Origin: Apostichopus japonicus
Lineage: Eukaryota; Echinodermata; Holothuroidea; Aspidochirotida; Stichopodidae
Direction: 5' to 3'
Length of the DNA: 64,000 bases
NCBI RefSeq assembly: GCF_037975245.1
Contig: NC_092573.1
Location: forward strand, 14,652,001-14,716,000
A program made the position numbers and the translations under genes. The notes beneath the pieces are model-generated. The model saw nothing but the letters and a program-made list of their open reading frames with translations, was not told the origin of the DNA and did no database searches. This document shows, piece after piece, positions 24,194 through 35,036 of the stretch (position 1 is its first letter; each line of letters starts with the position of its first letter).

Positions 24194-25582
24194 CAGGGGC
24201 GGCGATTTGTTTCAAATACTGGGGGGAACATTTGCTTGGGTGCAGGCGCGTAGCAACTTTCATCCCCAAAATTGTTCGCGCACTTCGTGATATTTTGTAT
24301 ATATATATATATACAGCCATATTTTCCTTTTTATCGGCAAACCAAATTTCATTACGGATGTGGTCTGTCTAGCTACTTCATATCGATTAGACAGGCGCGT
24401 AGCCAGGAATTTGCCAAGGGAGGGGCGAAGCTTGAAGGCAAACTATCTAAGCGTAGCGCCACCATGAGTTGGCGCGAAACTGAAAATGGTTGCCGAGAAT
24501 GCCTCCCAGATCCATGGGTGCAGATCAGTCTTGGATAATGTTGGGGATGCGTTTCTGTTCTCTGATATTATCTAAGCGGAGCGCGACCATGGGTTCGCGC
24601 GTAGCGTACAAGAATTTTTTTGGCAAATGTTCCTCTCAGATCGCCAGAAATAACACTTCCCAGACCCAATGATGCTCCCAAACCTCCTTAAATTTTAGAT
24701 CTCATGGCTTAGTAATTTAGTTTGGGGAAATACATGGGCGTATGCAGAAAAAAAATCAGGTGACAAATAATCCAAGTAGACTTTTGCATACGATGAGTCT
24801 GGGGTCCTCTCCCAGAAAACATTATAGACTGCCGCAAATGATGTATCCGTCCAATATTTAACAACTGTGGATAAATATAATAAAATGAGAACTACTGCAT
24901 GTCATTTGCACAATGCTGGATCAAACTGCGCCAAAGTTCAATACATGGGAATTTGAAATGCAGCGTTTGGTCAAGACAAATTGGTGAGGACACGGTATAC
25001 CATGTCCACACCACTGAAAAAGTTGATGGGGACGCGTCCTGCTGTCCCCACCAGGATCTGCGCCCATACCCAGATCGCTGGAAATGGCACTTTCCAGGCC
25101 ATGTAAGTTGCATCTAAGAATTTTTCTATTTGAAATTACTAGCGATATCATAAAAATACAAAAAGTATGCTCGATGGGGGGGGCTCGCCCCCTTGGCCCC
25201 CCCTTGGCTGCGCGCCTGCGGTTAGAAATCTTGTAGGAAACAGGCCAGATGGAAACCCAGTGAACCCATATCGATGTGGATCATATGATTGTATACGTAC
25301 TTTACACTCATACACAAGAGATGTACAGACAACTGGCTATACGGTCACAGGTCACAGAAACAACTACGAACAGTCATTTACCTCATGCAGCATATGTTAG
25401 ATGAAGTTTTAGCCACCGCCAAGTATGATTTGGATAAATAATCTCACACATTATTTTCTATTTATAGCCACAAAAGAAAACTATGCCACCAAATATTGTG
25501 GGGATATTAGATACTATATCCCCCCACCTAAAATATTGGGGGAAACATGTCCCCCCAGTCCCCCCCATGATCGCCGCCCATG
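24194..25582. mobile_element. TIR element with cggcgat ends, hAT-like
   Basis: Left end caggggcggcgat, right end atcgccgcccatg, flanked by gcaaaggg (24186-24193) and gctaaggt (25583-25590), six of eight positions equal. Related to the nested element at 5050-5894. It contains another element (24392-25218). No transposase was recognised. Confidence 0.55.
24392..25218. mobile_element. Nested TIR element (caggcgcgtagcc ends) with 8-bp target duplication
   Basis: Left caggcgcgtagccagg, right ttggctgcgcgcctg (inverted, near match). Flanks cgattaga (24384-24391) and cggttaga (25219-25226) match at seven of eight positions, as for hAT-like transposons. Two copies of a ctaagcg-agcgc-accatg block lie inside. 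Non-autonomous. Confidence 0.7.
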
Positions 25583-26520
25583 GCTAAGGTTATACCTCTA
25601 ACACATCATTCTGGCATTTCCTATCACACAATATCACTAATATCTTTTCAATTCTAGGACAGTCTAGTTGGGCATAGACCTACAGTATATACTGTAGTTG
25701 GGGGAGTTTTAGTCCCACCAGTTTTCATGTTTACAAATTAAATTGCCTTCCTCCAGAACTTCAAGTTCTCACTCTATTCAAAACATGTCATTTCAAGATG
25801 ACCTGATCTGATGTGCCATGTTCAAATTAAAACAATAGAATGCACAAAACATTTACCAAGAGTTGCATCAAACTAGGCATAGCCCTTATCCCTGTGTTAA
25901 TGTTGTTCACTCAGGACAGCTGTTATAACATAACAATGTTTATTATCAAACATGTATATTGTTGGTTACGCTATGCTACATGTCCAAAGCTCATGTCATT
26001 AGGCTAGACGTAGAAGAGTTAACTTGATGTAGGCTAGAGTAAAGTTTGCCGGCTCAGAATAAGAAATTATACCACACAAATGTTAAGCAAAGGCACACAA
26101 CTGCATCCTTGCTACCGGTTGTTATAGGCTTGCCAAGGCATGACCTAAAAATATATACACATAATGTTTGGCCTTGGACTTCATAGGCCACAACGTTAGT
26201 AGGCCCTAGGCCTATCAGTTTCACGCTAAAACATGTTAATCAAATTCGCGAAACAGGACTTTCAAAGTTTCAGGCCCAATCATGTAGCACTAACTAGATG
26301 TGACGACTATATCCTAATTCTATTAGTCATTGCCTGTCATGAAGCAAAAGCTGCCGAGTACACACTGATGGGAAGAGAAATAACTTTGAGAGAAATTGTT
26401 TGGAAGGCTACCTTTGTTAGTAAAATTTAACGATGAAGGCCTACCTAGGCCTAGCATTTGTTGAAACAAGACCAATGCATCGTCGAAACACCAGTCATAC
26501 ACATTAACCATGTACTAAAG

Positions 26521-27187
26521 CAACGAGGTAAATGAATCTGGAGGATTCATGTCAATTGGGTGCGCGCGTACCATGTATGGAGGGTCATGTGATGTGTTCC
26601 AGGGTGGTACTATACTGATATTTCTCTGTAGCAGTTCGAGAACAGTGTTGGTGACTTCGTGAAAGATTGGTCGGTTCGGACATGGGAACTAACGGCATAA
26701 GAAGGTACTGGTACTTCAGGCCTACGAAATAGTGCTAATATGCTAACGTCCAACCTTATTCTCTTGAATGAAGGCAGGCTTTCTACATAATCTTACTTAT
26801 TAATACAGCTCTAGGGGCAAGCTTTGTCTCATATGGCCTAACGTTATTACTACACGCTATAAGTGAGTGTAGAAATGGGAAATGTGGGGAAATGTTTAGT
26901 TCAGTGCAACCACGGAATTCTCCATGGAACAGAGCCTAATGCTGTTCGACGGGAATATAGCTATCACGTTAGGCTACAGGCACGGTTATTGCTAGGTAAC
27001 GGGTGTCGTCTGCTGCTCTAAGCGCGCAAACTCATTTACGTACTAGTTGGGTGAAATCATCATGCGTAATAGGGAGAGTAGTATATTAGTACCACCCTGG
27101 AACACATCACATGACCCTCCATACATGGTACGCGCGTACGCGCTTATTTACTGTGTGATAGTTTCTCCAGATTCATTTACCTCGTTG
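26521..27187. mobile_element. Long-TIR element with exact 9-bp target duplication (Mutator-like?)
   Basis: The exact 9-bp direct repeat gtactaaag flanks it (26512-26520, 27188-27196). The ends share caacgaggtaaatgaatctg (24 bp perfect). After a variable segment, about 50 further bp are inverted and identical, starting near gcgcgtaccatgtatggagg (arms about 26555-26625 and 27072-27150). The loop encodes nothing. The 9-bp duplication and long TIRs fit Mutator-like elements; without a transposase this stays an inference. Confidence 0.82.
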
Positions 27188-27879
27188 GTACTAAAGTCGG
27201 GAAGGGTGCATATGGTTGATATTCAAAACAAATGTCACCGTTACAGTTACTATAACTACGGAAGCCCATAAATGGCAGGCAGACTTAGTATGCGAAATTT
27301 TATTGCTGTTCAGCTACGCTAACGGTAACGCAGGAGAATAATCGGAAGTATATATTCCGTCTGAACTATAAAAAATGGAATATGGAACAGGTAATTTATG
27401 TTCAATACGGTCATTGGGGTTAAACAGCTAAACGGCATTGCTGTCAGACTTGGCCTGGTAAGAATGAAAAGAGTAACATGTGAGACAAAGTGTACTCACA
27501 TATAACATGATTTTCAGAGGGGGGGGGGGGGCTGTGTGAAATAGAAAAACATCGTAAATAGACTTTTATTATTCCAGTCAAATATCCTGTGTGTTCTCGA
27601 CTCCATCTTGAATGCGACTTTCAGTTCCTGAAAGGACAAATTTACAGAAACAGAAATGAAATGTCACTCGGCGAGCCGTGGCAATAACAATTCTTCTGCA
27701 TTCAACGTCTAGTAACGATACTGAAACAAAATTCGTTTTTAGTGAAATTCAAAGTTGACCAAGAATCGCTTTACTCTGCTTCTTGTACTCATCATGAAAT
27801 CCTTCTGCACTTGGTCTGACCTAAATCCTCCCAACAGTTTTTATTTGTGTTCCCATAGGAAAGCCGGTGTTGCATAGCT

Positions 27880-28730
27880 ACCATTACACTCTCTGGAGCA
27901 CGGACCCCGCCCCCCCCCCCCCCTGCCCGCTCGCGATTTTTTCTTCCCTAACAGGTTTGCAATTGCGTGTAAATAGGCGCTCATGATTGGTCGGAAAAGT
28001 TACGTCATCACGAGAGAAACCTTCACTTTCAGGTAACCAAAGTGTCTGCTTCAATTCGTTGCCTCCATGTTGCAACGAAGATATGCCCGTTCAAAATTAC
28101 CCGAAGCTTTTCGTTAATATAGGCCTATGTAGATGTGTTTGGAATTGGTTTAGACATATTGAGCACACTAGTATGGTATGATCATCTACTTTGATCGAAG
28201 TTTTATGTGAAGGCATTAATCGATAACATCGCACAGTGAAATGTTCGTACAAGGTACATCACACATGCGCTGGTGGCCTATATGTATTATAACTGTGTAC
28301 ACAGTGCAGTGCCGAAAAATATCATAATGTACACTAAACTGTTTGCGTATATTCATTCAAGACTCGTGAAGTTGATTTAGTGTAGGCCTACCCATTCCAC
28401 GAAACGAATTCCGATTGTAGTAGAACGGCTCACAAATCTTGAATAACGTAAACACGAACCCAATAGAATGTAGCGTATGTATCATAAGTAAGGTCAACAT
28501 GTGATTCAAGCATTAAAAGTAAAGTTAGGGCGTTTGATGGGAAACCCCGTAACTAGACTTAATTAAGTGTCAGTGTGTAACTCAGTGCATGTCTCCGAAC
28601 TTCGAAGCGATGCCCCATTATTGATGCTGACGTCACGAGCAATCTGATTGGCGTAAAATCACGCAATTGCAAACCTGTTTGGGGAAAAAAATCGCTGCCC
28701 GCTCCCACTCTCCTATGATTATTAATTACT
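27880..28730. repeat. Inverted-repeat pair (possible foldback element)
   Basis: A segment at about 27915-28015 (tgcccgctcgcgatttttt...aggtttgcaattgcgtg) recurs inverted at about 28628-28715 (acgcaattgcaaacctgttt...). The two arms are separated by about 600 bp. Boundaries and target duplication are not clear. Confidence 0.6.
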
Positions 28731-29035
28731 ATACAGGGGCGGATCCAGGGGGGGGCCGACCCGGCCCCGGCCCCCCCTTTTTGGAAATCAGTTGCGTTTT
28801 TTTTTATGTGGGAGTACTTCAAATTCCTAATAGGCATAACTTGGTGAAAGAAAAGCCTAATATATATCCAGCTGCTCTTCCCTGAAACGCGATCGTTTTT
28901 ATTCCAAATTTGAAACTAAGGCAATTACCAGGCCTACGCGACATCACGTATTAATTAGATACGGCTCAGTACTATAGTGCTGACTATTACTGTCAGGGAA
29001 AATCAATGCACAGCAAGTATATCATAATTATCTCA

Positions 29036-30552
29036 ATGAAAGGGGTGTAGGCGGTTTTACACTATCTAACGCAACGTAGTCGCCAAGAACCTGAAGTATT
29101 TTTAAGGGAGGGCCCGAGGAACATGAACTTATAGCATGCTCCTCGTGGTGAAACATAATTGCACCTATTAGGTGAATTGAGTGTACTGTTAATAGTAGGA
29201 GAGACTAGTGTAGGTTCTTATGACCAACTAGACCGGTTACTGCTCTCAAACTTTATAGGAGGAGCTTCATCAGTAGTAGCCTTTGAATATTTTATATTTG
29301 GCCTGGGCGTCTCGTTCTCAAAATGCATCTATTTTCTGTGCACGAGTTTTTATGGACTCATAGTGCAGCTATAAGAGCATCTAAAAGAGCTTCGTGTGAA
29401 CCTTGAGAGTCAGCTGATTCTTCGTTAGTATGAAAAAACCTTGAGCTAACAAGTAAACCTTTGAGATTTTGGGCCCTTTTGTATAGGCTAGAATCGGTTC
29501 TTTTGGAAACAGTTTGGATAATTCCGCGTGCAGGGGCGTAGCGAGCGGGGGTGGGGGGGGGGTGGGTAGTGTATATAATAATTTGGTCGCTGTCGGCAAA
29601 TTTTGGGTCTGTCGGCAAAAGGAGAAAAGGTGAAGAGAGCGGAAGGGGAAGAAAGAAGGAAAGCTGAATAGAGAAAAGGAGAACGGAGCTTCTTTATCGG
29701 TTATTTCGATTTTCCAGTTCTTCATCTGATAAACTGATTCACCAATCCAATCACCCGACGCCTGCAAGTTAAAAACCTCTCGGCAAATAACTGATAATGT
29801 CACGGCCGTCAGTATAGCTAATGTAGCCAGGTTCAGCTAAGCGAGTGCCAGAATCGCCGGCAACTCAGTGAAAGAAATGGAATTAAAGGCTTCCGTATAG
29901 GCCGTAGCCCATGAGTCGTGCTATCGTGTGCAACATGTTGTTATTATCCTCTGTTCAGAATGACGTCATCGCAGATGTCATTCGTTCTCCGTGGAAAACT
30001 TAAGGGCACGGCTCACGAATTGCACACAATTTTTAACGTTTCTCGCTTGTATATCAATGAATGTTGTTATTTCTCATTATCGGAAAGTTTTCTGAACATT
30101 TTCATCACGAAGTTTCACTATTTCAACGATCGGTGAAAGAGAAAACACAGTTCGATAATTGGTCCCAATTAATTCTTCTTCTGCCGACTGCCATAAAAAT
30201 AATATCGAAATGGAAATTCTACGGTGCCAAATTTGACTTAAAATATGCACCAGATTGCATCTAAGGACGTTTCAAAACTAAAAAATTTCCAAAGGGGAGG
30301 GGGACACCCCCTCCCCTTAGACCCCTCCCCCATTTCAGTCACCACTTCCAGATCCGTCGGCAAATCAAATTTGACTTAAAATATGCACCAGATTGCATCT
30401 GAGGACGTTTCAAAACTAAAAAATTTCCATAGGGGAGGGGGCCACCCCCTCCCCTAAGACCCCTCCCCCATTTCAGTCACCACTTCCAGATCCGTCGGCA
30501 AATCAAATTTGTTGCGTTAGATAGTGTAAAACCGCCTACACCCCCCTTTCAT
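29036..30552. mobile_element. Element with about 38-bp TIRs nested at 29-30.5 kb
   Basis: The left arm 29036-29074 (atgaaaggggtgtaggcggt...) is the reverse complement of the right arm 30511-30552. A 21-bp identical direct repeat lies outside both arms (29015-29035 and 30558-30578). Inside is a ctgtcggcaaa-containing segment and a solitary caggggcgtagcg end at 29532. No transposase seen. Confidence 0.7.
30229..30510. repeat. 138-bp tandem duplication
   Basis: Two near-identical copies begin aaatttgacttaaaatatgc (30229 and 30367) and end ccgtcggcaaatc. A third, partial relative (ccaaaaatttccaaggagg...) occurs at about 30741-30795. Confidence 0.88.
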
Positions 30553-31008
30553 TTAATAAGTATATCATAATTATCTCATTGAACATAATAGTGTATGCAT
30601 TGTACATGCACTGTTGAGCGTTCTTAAATATGTGTCTATCGAGAAAAAATATGTGCACAAAAAAGCGTGTCTGCAACGTTTCTGGTTTTCTAGTTTTTGG
30701 CGAAATGTTTCACTATTTTGCATCTAAGCACTCACAATTAACCAAAAATTTCCAAGGAGGACTGGCCCCTCCCCTAGACCCCTCCCCCAGGACGCAGATT
30801 ACTAAAGTGCTACCATCGGGATGTCGGCCCCCCCTTTCTCAAAATCCTGGATCCGCCCCTGATATATGTCTTACTGAATACATTACTAAACCGAAACTGA
30901 GGAGGAAACATATAGTTATATGTTGTGATGACGAAAAACTTCCGAAGGAGATGTTGTCAAATAAACCTTAATATCACCTGCATGTGTGTCATTGTGGTAA
31001 TGTATGTC

Positions 31009-31009
<1 letters not shown>

Positions 31010-31037
<28 letters not shown>
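31010..31037. repeat. (AAT)n microsatellite
   Basis: About nine aat repeats, followed by ttataaagcgcaaa...cagtgcgct, a sequence of the kind often found at the 3' ends of LINE/SINE insertions. Confidence 0.85.
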
Positions 31038-31039
<2 letters not shown>

Positions 31040-31479
31040 ACAGTTCTTATAAAGCGCAAATACACACTTAAGTCTCAGTGCGCTGATTATTATTAACCCC
31101 TGGTCATTGGTAACTTGTCACACCCACACACCAAAGTGTGCACAATAGTACCAATATAGTAGTCATAGTACCAATATAATGGATGGCGAAACCTTTCATA
31201 TTCCATTTGCTTTTATTTCTTAAAGGAGACCCAAAGCAACCATCACCTGTTGCTGATATGACAGAAATATTTGTGAAGAACAATTCTCCCAAACAGCTAC
31301 GGAAAATCATGTTACGTGTGGGAGATTCCCTAGTTTCACTTCCGAGTCGTGTCTGGGATCGAGATGTCATCGTGCAATTGTATCGGGTCTGAACGCATTC
31401 ACTTTCATTTTGCTTTCTGTTCATATTTCGGCGGGAAGATTGTTAAAAGTGTTGACTCTGAAAACAACAACATCCCTAG

Positions 31480-32460
31480 GTCATGTTAAGTGGTTCAATA
31501 GTTTAGAACCAGCAATTGCAAAACATTATGACAATATTATCGATGCTCTCACTCATATTTTTCCGAAGATGTATTCCCTAATAAACTTTAAATTGCTCAT
31601 GCAGGATATTCCAATATATAAATCTGGTGGAGCTGGTGTTATATCAGATTACTATTTCTATTATATTTCTAAGATCGTTGAAAGACTTACATACTGTAAT
31701 AGACTATCAGCGTTTATAAATAAAAATAAGCTATTATAATCTGGACAGTATATGGTTTTAGGAAAGATCACATATATGGCTGCCTTAACGTTAGTTGATG
31801 ATATTGTGTGTAAATGAGATACATGAGTCAGTATAGACTCAGAACTGTGCAGGCCTTATTTATTGATTTATCTAAACATTTTATACTTTAAATCATAATC
31901 GTTTACTGAATAAATGACTTTATGGAAAACGGGGTGCGGCACATAACTGGTTTACAAGTTATCTTACTAATATATAGTAAGCAGTTTGTCCGTTTTAATG
32001 GAAACGACTCTAATAAAAAGTTAATCATATCAATATCGGTGTTCCGCAAGGATCAATACTGGGACCCCTTCTTCTTTATTAATGATATCTTACTTCAGTT
32101 TATATTGTTTGTTGACGGTACGAGTGTTAAGTTATCATAACTCTGATGTCAATCAAGCCCTTCAAGTGGCATCTCTATAATTAAAAAAAAGTTGCTGATT
32201 GGTTAGTGTCAAATAAATTATCTTTTTAATATTAATAAAACAAAATTAAATGTTTTTAATAATGTGAAAGGTGATACATCACAGTTTACTCTAAGTTTTA
32301 TGACAAGTAATAATCCTACCAAGTTTTAAGGGGTCATAATTGATAATAAACTTTCATGGCAGGATTACATTTACAACGTTATAATACTAAATCAGTTTCT
32401 AAAATCATTGGTGTTATGAATACATTAAGATATTTTATTCCTATAGTCTAACGTTATTTT
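31480..32460 (+). pseudogene. Decayed LINE reverse transcriptase (non-LTR retrotransposon)
   Basis: Conceptual fragments in different frames line up with a non-LTR reverse transcriptase: SKIVERLTYCNRLSAFINKN, then SGQY, LTLVDDIV, FIDLS, QFVRFNGNDSNKKL, VFRKDQYWDP (a frameshifted form of the family's PQGS-ILGP block), and ITSQFTLSF-like pieces followed by GVIIDNKLSWQDYI. Several stops and frameshifts break the frame, so it is inactive. The motif order fits the Jockey/CR1 group. The 5' and 3' limits are not resolved. Confidence 0.75.
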
Positions 32461-32876
32461 CTATCTAAAATGCATTAATTTTAACACACCTTACTTACAG
32501 TATTCAACAATTGTCTGCTCCCTTCTAATTTCCACTCTTTTTTCCCATCTCAATATAGTCGTCATCACAATCATCTTAAACGGGGAATGGAGATAATCTT
32601 CTCCAACAATACACCATGACTATGTTTGCCCACTCACCTATGAGGAGTAATGATGTATCTTTGGCTAACATCATGTGTAGCATTAGGCAATGTTCCCCTT
32701 GTAGGGGAATCGTCATACACACGTGACAATGATCACACATTCACAGTCTCGATGCAGAGGGACTGGGGTGGGAGCGGATCAGTCGGTCGGTTGTTTGGTT
32801 TTTCGTGCTCAGGTTCTTTCTTATAGGTGACTTTCCTTTAAAAGTAACTGGAACTCTTTTGATATTGGTATAAAGC

Positions 32877-33220
32877 CAGGGTTTCCCTAACTTTATCCCC
32901 CCCCCCTCACGAACCCCCTGTGGATGTCAGAGTTGTCCACGAACCCCCAACTTTTCGAGACACGACCTGGATCATTATTATACTATAAAACGTACATTAA
33001 CAGTGCTTCGTAAAATATCAACTTTGTTCATAGTGTAATATTGTAGAGTTTGTCGATAGGTACGACTTTTGTACATTACTAAATTATATGATATATCAGA
33101 TTTTAGTTCAACAAAAAGTACTCTAGTTTTGACTTTCAGAAACGTCTCACGAACCCCCCCCCCCTGGGATGTACTCACGCACCCCCTGGGGGTTCATGCA
33201 CCCTAGTTAGGGAACCCCTG
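32877..33220. mobile_element. Short hAT-like MITE
   Basis: Ends cagggtttccctaact (left) and agttagggaacccctg (right) are inverted. Flanks gtataaag (32868-32875) and gtatatag (33221-33228) match at seven of eight positions. Internal C-runs with cacgaacccc occur at both sides. The cagggg-type tip and 8-bp duplication are typical of hAT-derived MITEs. Confidence 0.75.
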
Positions 33221-33228
33221 GTATATAG

Positions 33229-34262
33229 CAGCACCCCTAATATTAATCTATATAAGTAGTACTTAAAGCAATGTATTTTATCATGTATGTGAATGGACTA
33301 CCACATCTTTCATTATTTATTTTCAAGTTAAATGAAAAAGAGTCATAGCCGTATTTTTTCATAATCTAGTTGTGTACGTAATGAAGGACATCTCAGTTAA
33401 AGGGCCAGACTAGTCTTAGACTAGAAAAGCTTACTAGCTTCATCTAGTTCTTTTTTTCATACTTACTTTTATTGTTAATTTTCATTATTATGTATGTATT
33501 GTAATTGAAATAAATATAATCGAAACGAAAACGTTAACTTTTACGTAAGTCTAATGAGATGCCACCAAGGGCGGTTTCGGGTGTGCACCCTACCCCTTCA
33601 ATCCCACAAATGAATATGCATGTGCAGTATCTTTTCAGGTGAATCATGATACTTCATGAACTTGACTAGCTTTCACAGTCACGGAAAGGAAGTGGAGATT
33701 ATATTATTTAGATTAATTTCGCGATGATATAACGTGTTTTTTTTTTCGTGTTCAGAGTCCTGAAGACTTTTCTTAAAATGTTAAGGGAGCCATGAGTCCT
33801 ACAAGTTAAAGTCTCTAAGTCATGGAAGTAGCCTGGATATTGTTTCCATGGCTAACGCCTCAGTCGAGGAGACATATAGAAAAGTTTCCCAACTGCAAAC
33901 ACTTCAAAAACAGAACAAAAGTAACACTTGAAAAGGTGTATTGAAGCTTCCTTAGGGTTTCCGTAGCCTCAAGTAACTCGCTATAAGCTCTGCGTGGGTT
34001 AATTACGTAAATAGTTGCTGACATGTGAACTCTATACCATGTCACTACTTGTGCTTGTATACACAAGTTACATCGATTAAGTTAGTACTGGTGTGTATTT
34101 ACACCTGTTCAGACGGCCGTACCCATCAGAAGAAGTGTGACATTTGTGCCTTCGAATGGTCCAGAATGCCTACCTAGATCAACGTTTGGACGAAATCAAC
34201 CACCAGGTAACTTCGTATCCAAATGTATCGCAGGAAAAGACTAAGAAGGAGAACTTGTCATA
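33229..34262. other. Upstream flank of the CHSY1-like gene
   Basis: No gene seen. It should contain the promoter and 5' UTR of the chondroitin synthase gene; no TATA box or initiator could be assigned. A poly-T run lies at about 33739-33747. Confidence 0.45.
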
Positions 34263-35036
34263 ATGTTTCTGCGACGGTCATCCGTTCCTGGATTCCGCTA
34301 TGTGGCAGTTTTGTTCACAGGGATAGTGTTAGGCTTCACTCTAGCAACATGGATACTACAGCACTTAGGTCACGGAGGGGTCATATTCAGTGGGCAAAAA
34401 TGCTCTCGGATGGACTTTCAGGCCGATGGTGCCACTACAAGTACAGTAGATTCAGTACCATCCAAAAACCTGATATTTGTGGGGGTTATGACTGCAGCAA
34501 AGTATCTTCCCACACGTGCTGTTGCAGTCAATCGGACGTGGGCACAAACTATTCCTGGCCAAGTAGCATTTTTCTCCAGCAGTTCGTCCGAGGTACCAGC
34601 AGAGTGGAACCTACCAGTAGTAAGTTTACACGGGGTAGATGATTCCTACCCACCACAAAAGAAGTCATTTATGATGCTGAAATACATGCATGATAACTTT
34701 ATTGACAAGTATGAATGGTTTATGAGGGCAGATGATGATGTTTACATTAAAGGTTACAAATTAGAACCATTCCTACGATCCCTTAATGGGACTAAGCGCC
34801 TCTACGTGGGCCAAGCAGGACTGGGAAAAACAGAAGAGAAAGGTCTTCTGCATTTACAACATGGAGAGAACTTTTGCATGGGTGGACCTGGAATGATTTT
34901 TAGTAGGGAAACCTTAAAAAGTATTGCACCCCACATTAGTTACTGTCTGCAGAACCTTTGGAGTGTACACGAAGATGTAGAAGTTGGAAGATGTGTCCGA
35001 AAGTTTGCAGAAGTGGATTGCACGTGGTCCTATGAG
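34263..35036 (+). CDS. CHSY1: Chondroitin sulfate synthase 1-like, first coding exon (partial gene)
   Basis: CHSY enzymes are Golgi type II membrane proteins that polymerise chondroitin from UDP-GlcUA and UDP-GalNAc. This exon encodes 258 residues. These are a short cytosolic tail, a signal-anchor at about 10-32 (YVAVLFTGIVLGFTLATWIL), a stem, and the start of the GT31 domain. The GT31 part has GVMTAAKYLPTRAVAVNRTW, GVDDSYPPQKKSFMMLKYMH, a DDD metal-binding motif at 157-159 (ADDDVYIKG), FCMGGPGMIF and HEDVEVGRCVRKF. It ends WSYE|GTACGT, a consensus phase-0 donor, just where the family continues with a Tyr/Glu-rich segment. The rest of the GT31 region and the C-terminal GalNAc-transferase half were not found up to 64,000. 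CHSY3 is a close alternative. Confidence 0.92.

Larger units (their letters stand above)
28734..30861. mobile_element. Region bounded by inverted caggggcggatccagg ends
   Basis: Left caggggcggatccagg at 28734, right cctggatccgcccctg ending at 30861. The right inner part ggtcgg/ccgacc also mirrors. No clear target duplication. It encloses a second inverted-end element (29036-30552) and a 138-bp tandem duplication. Possibly a non-autonomous hAT-like element enlarged by insertions. Confidence 0.55.

Noticed and set aside
29381-29803. 140-codon minus frame
   Set aside because: Low-complexity serine/phenylalanine-rich translation of purine-rich DNA inside a TIR element.
34223-34642. Alternative plus frame over the CHSY1 exon
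   Set aside because: Out of frame with the clear GT31 protein; no similarity.
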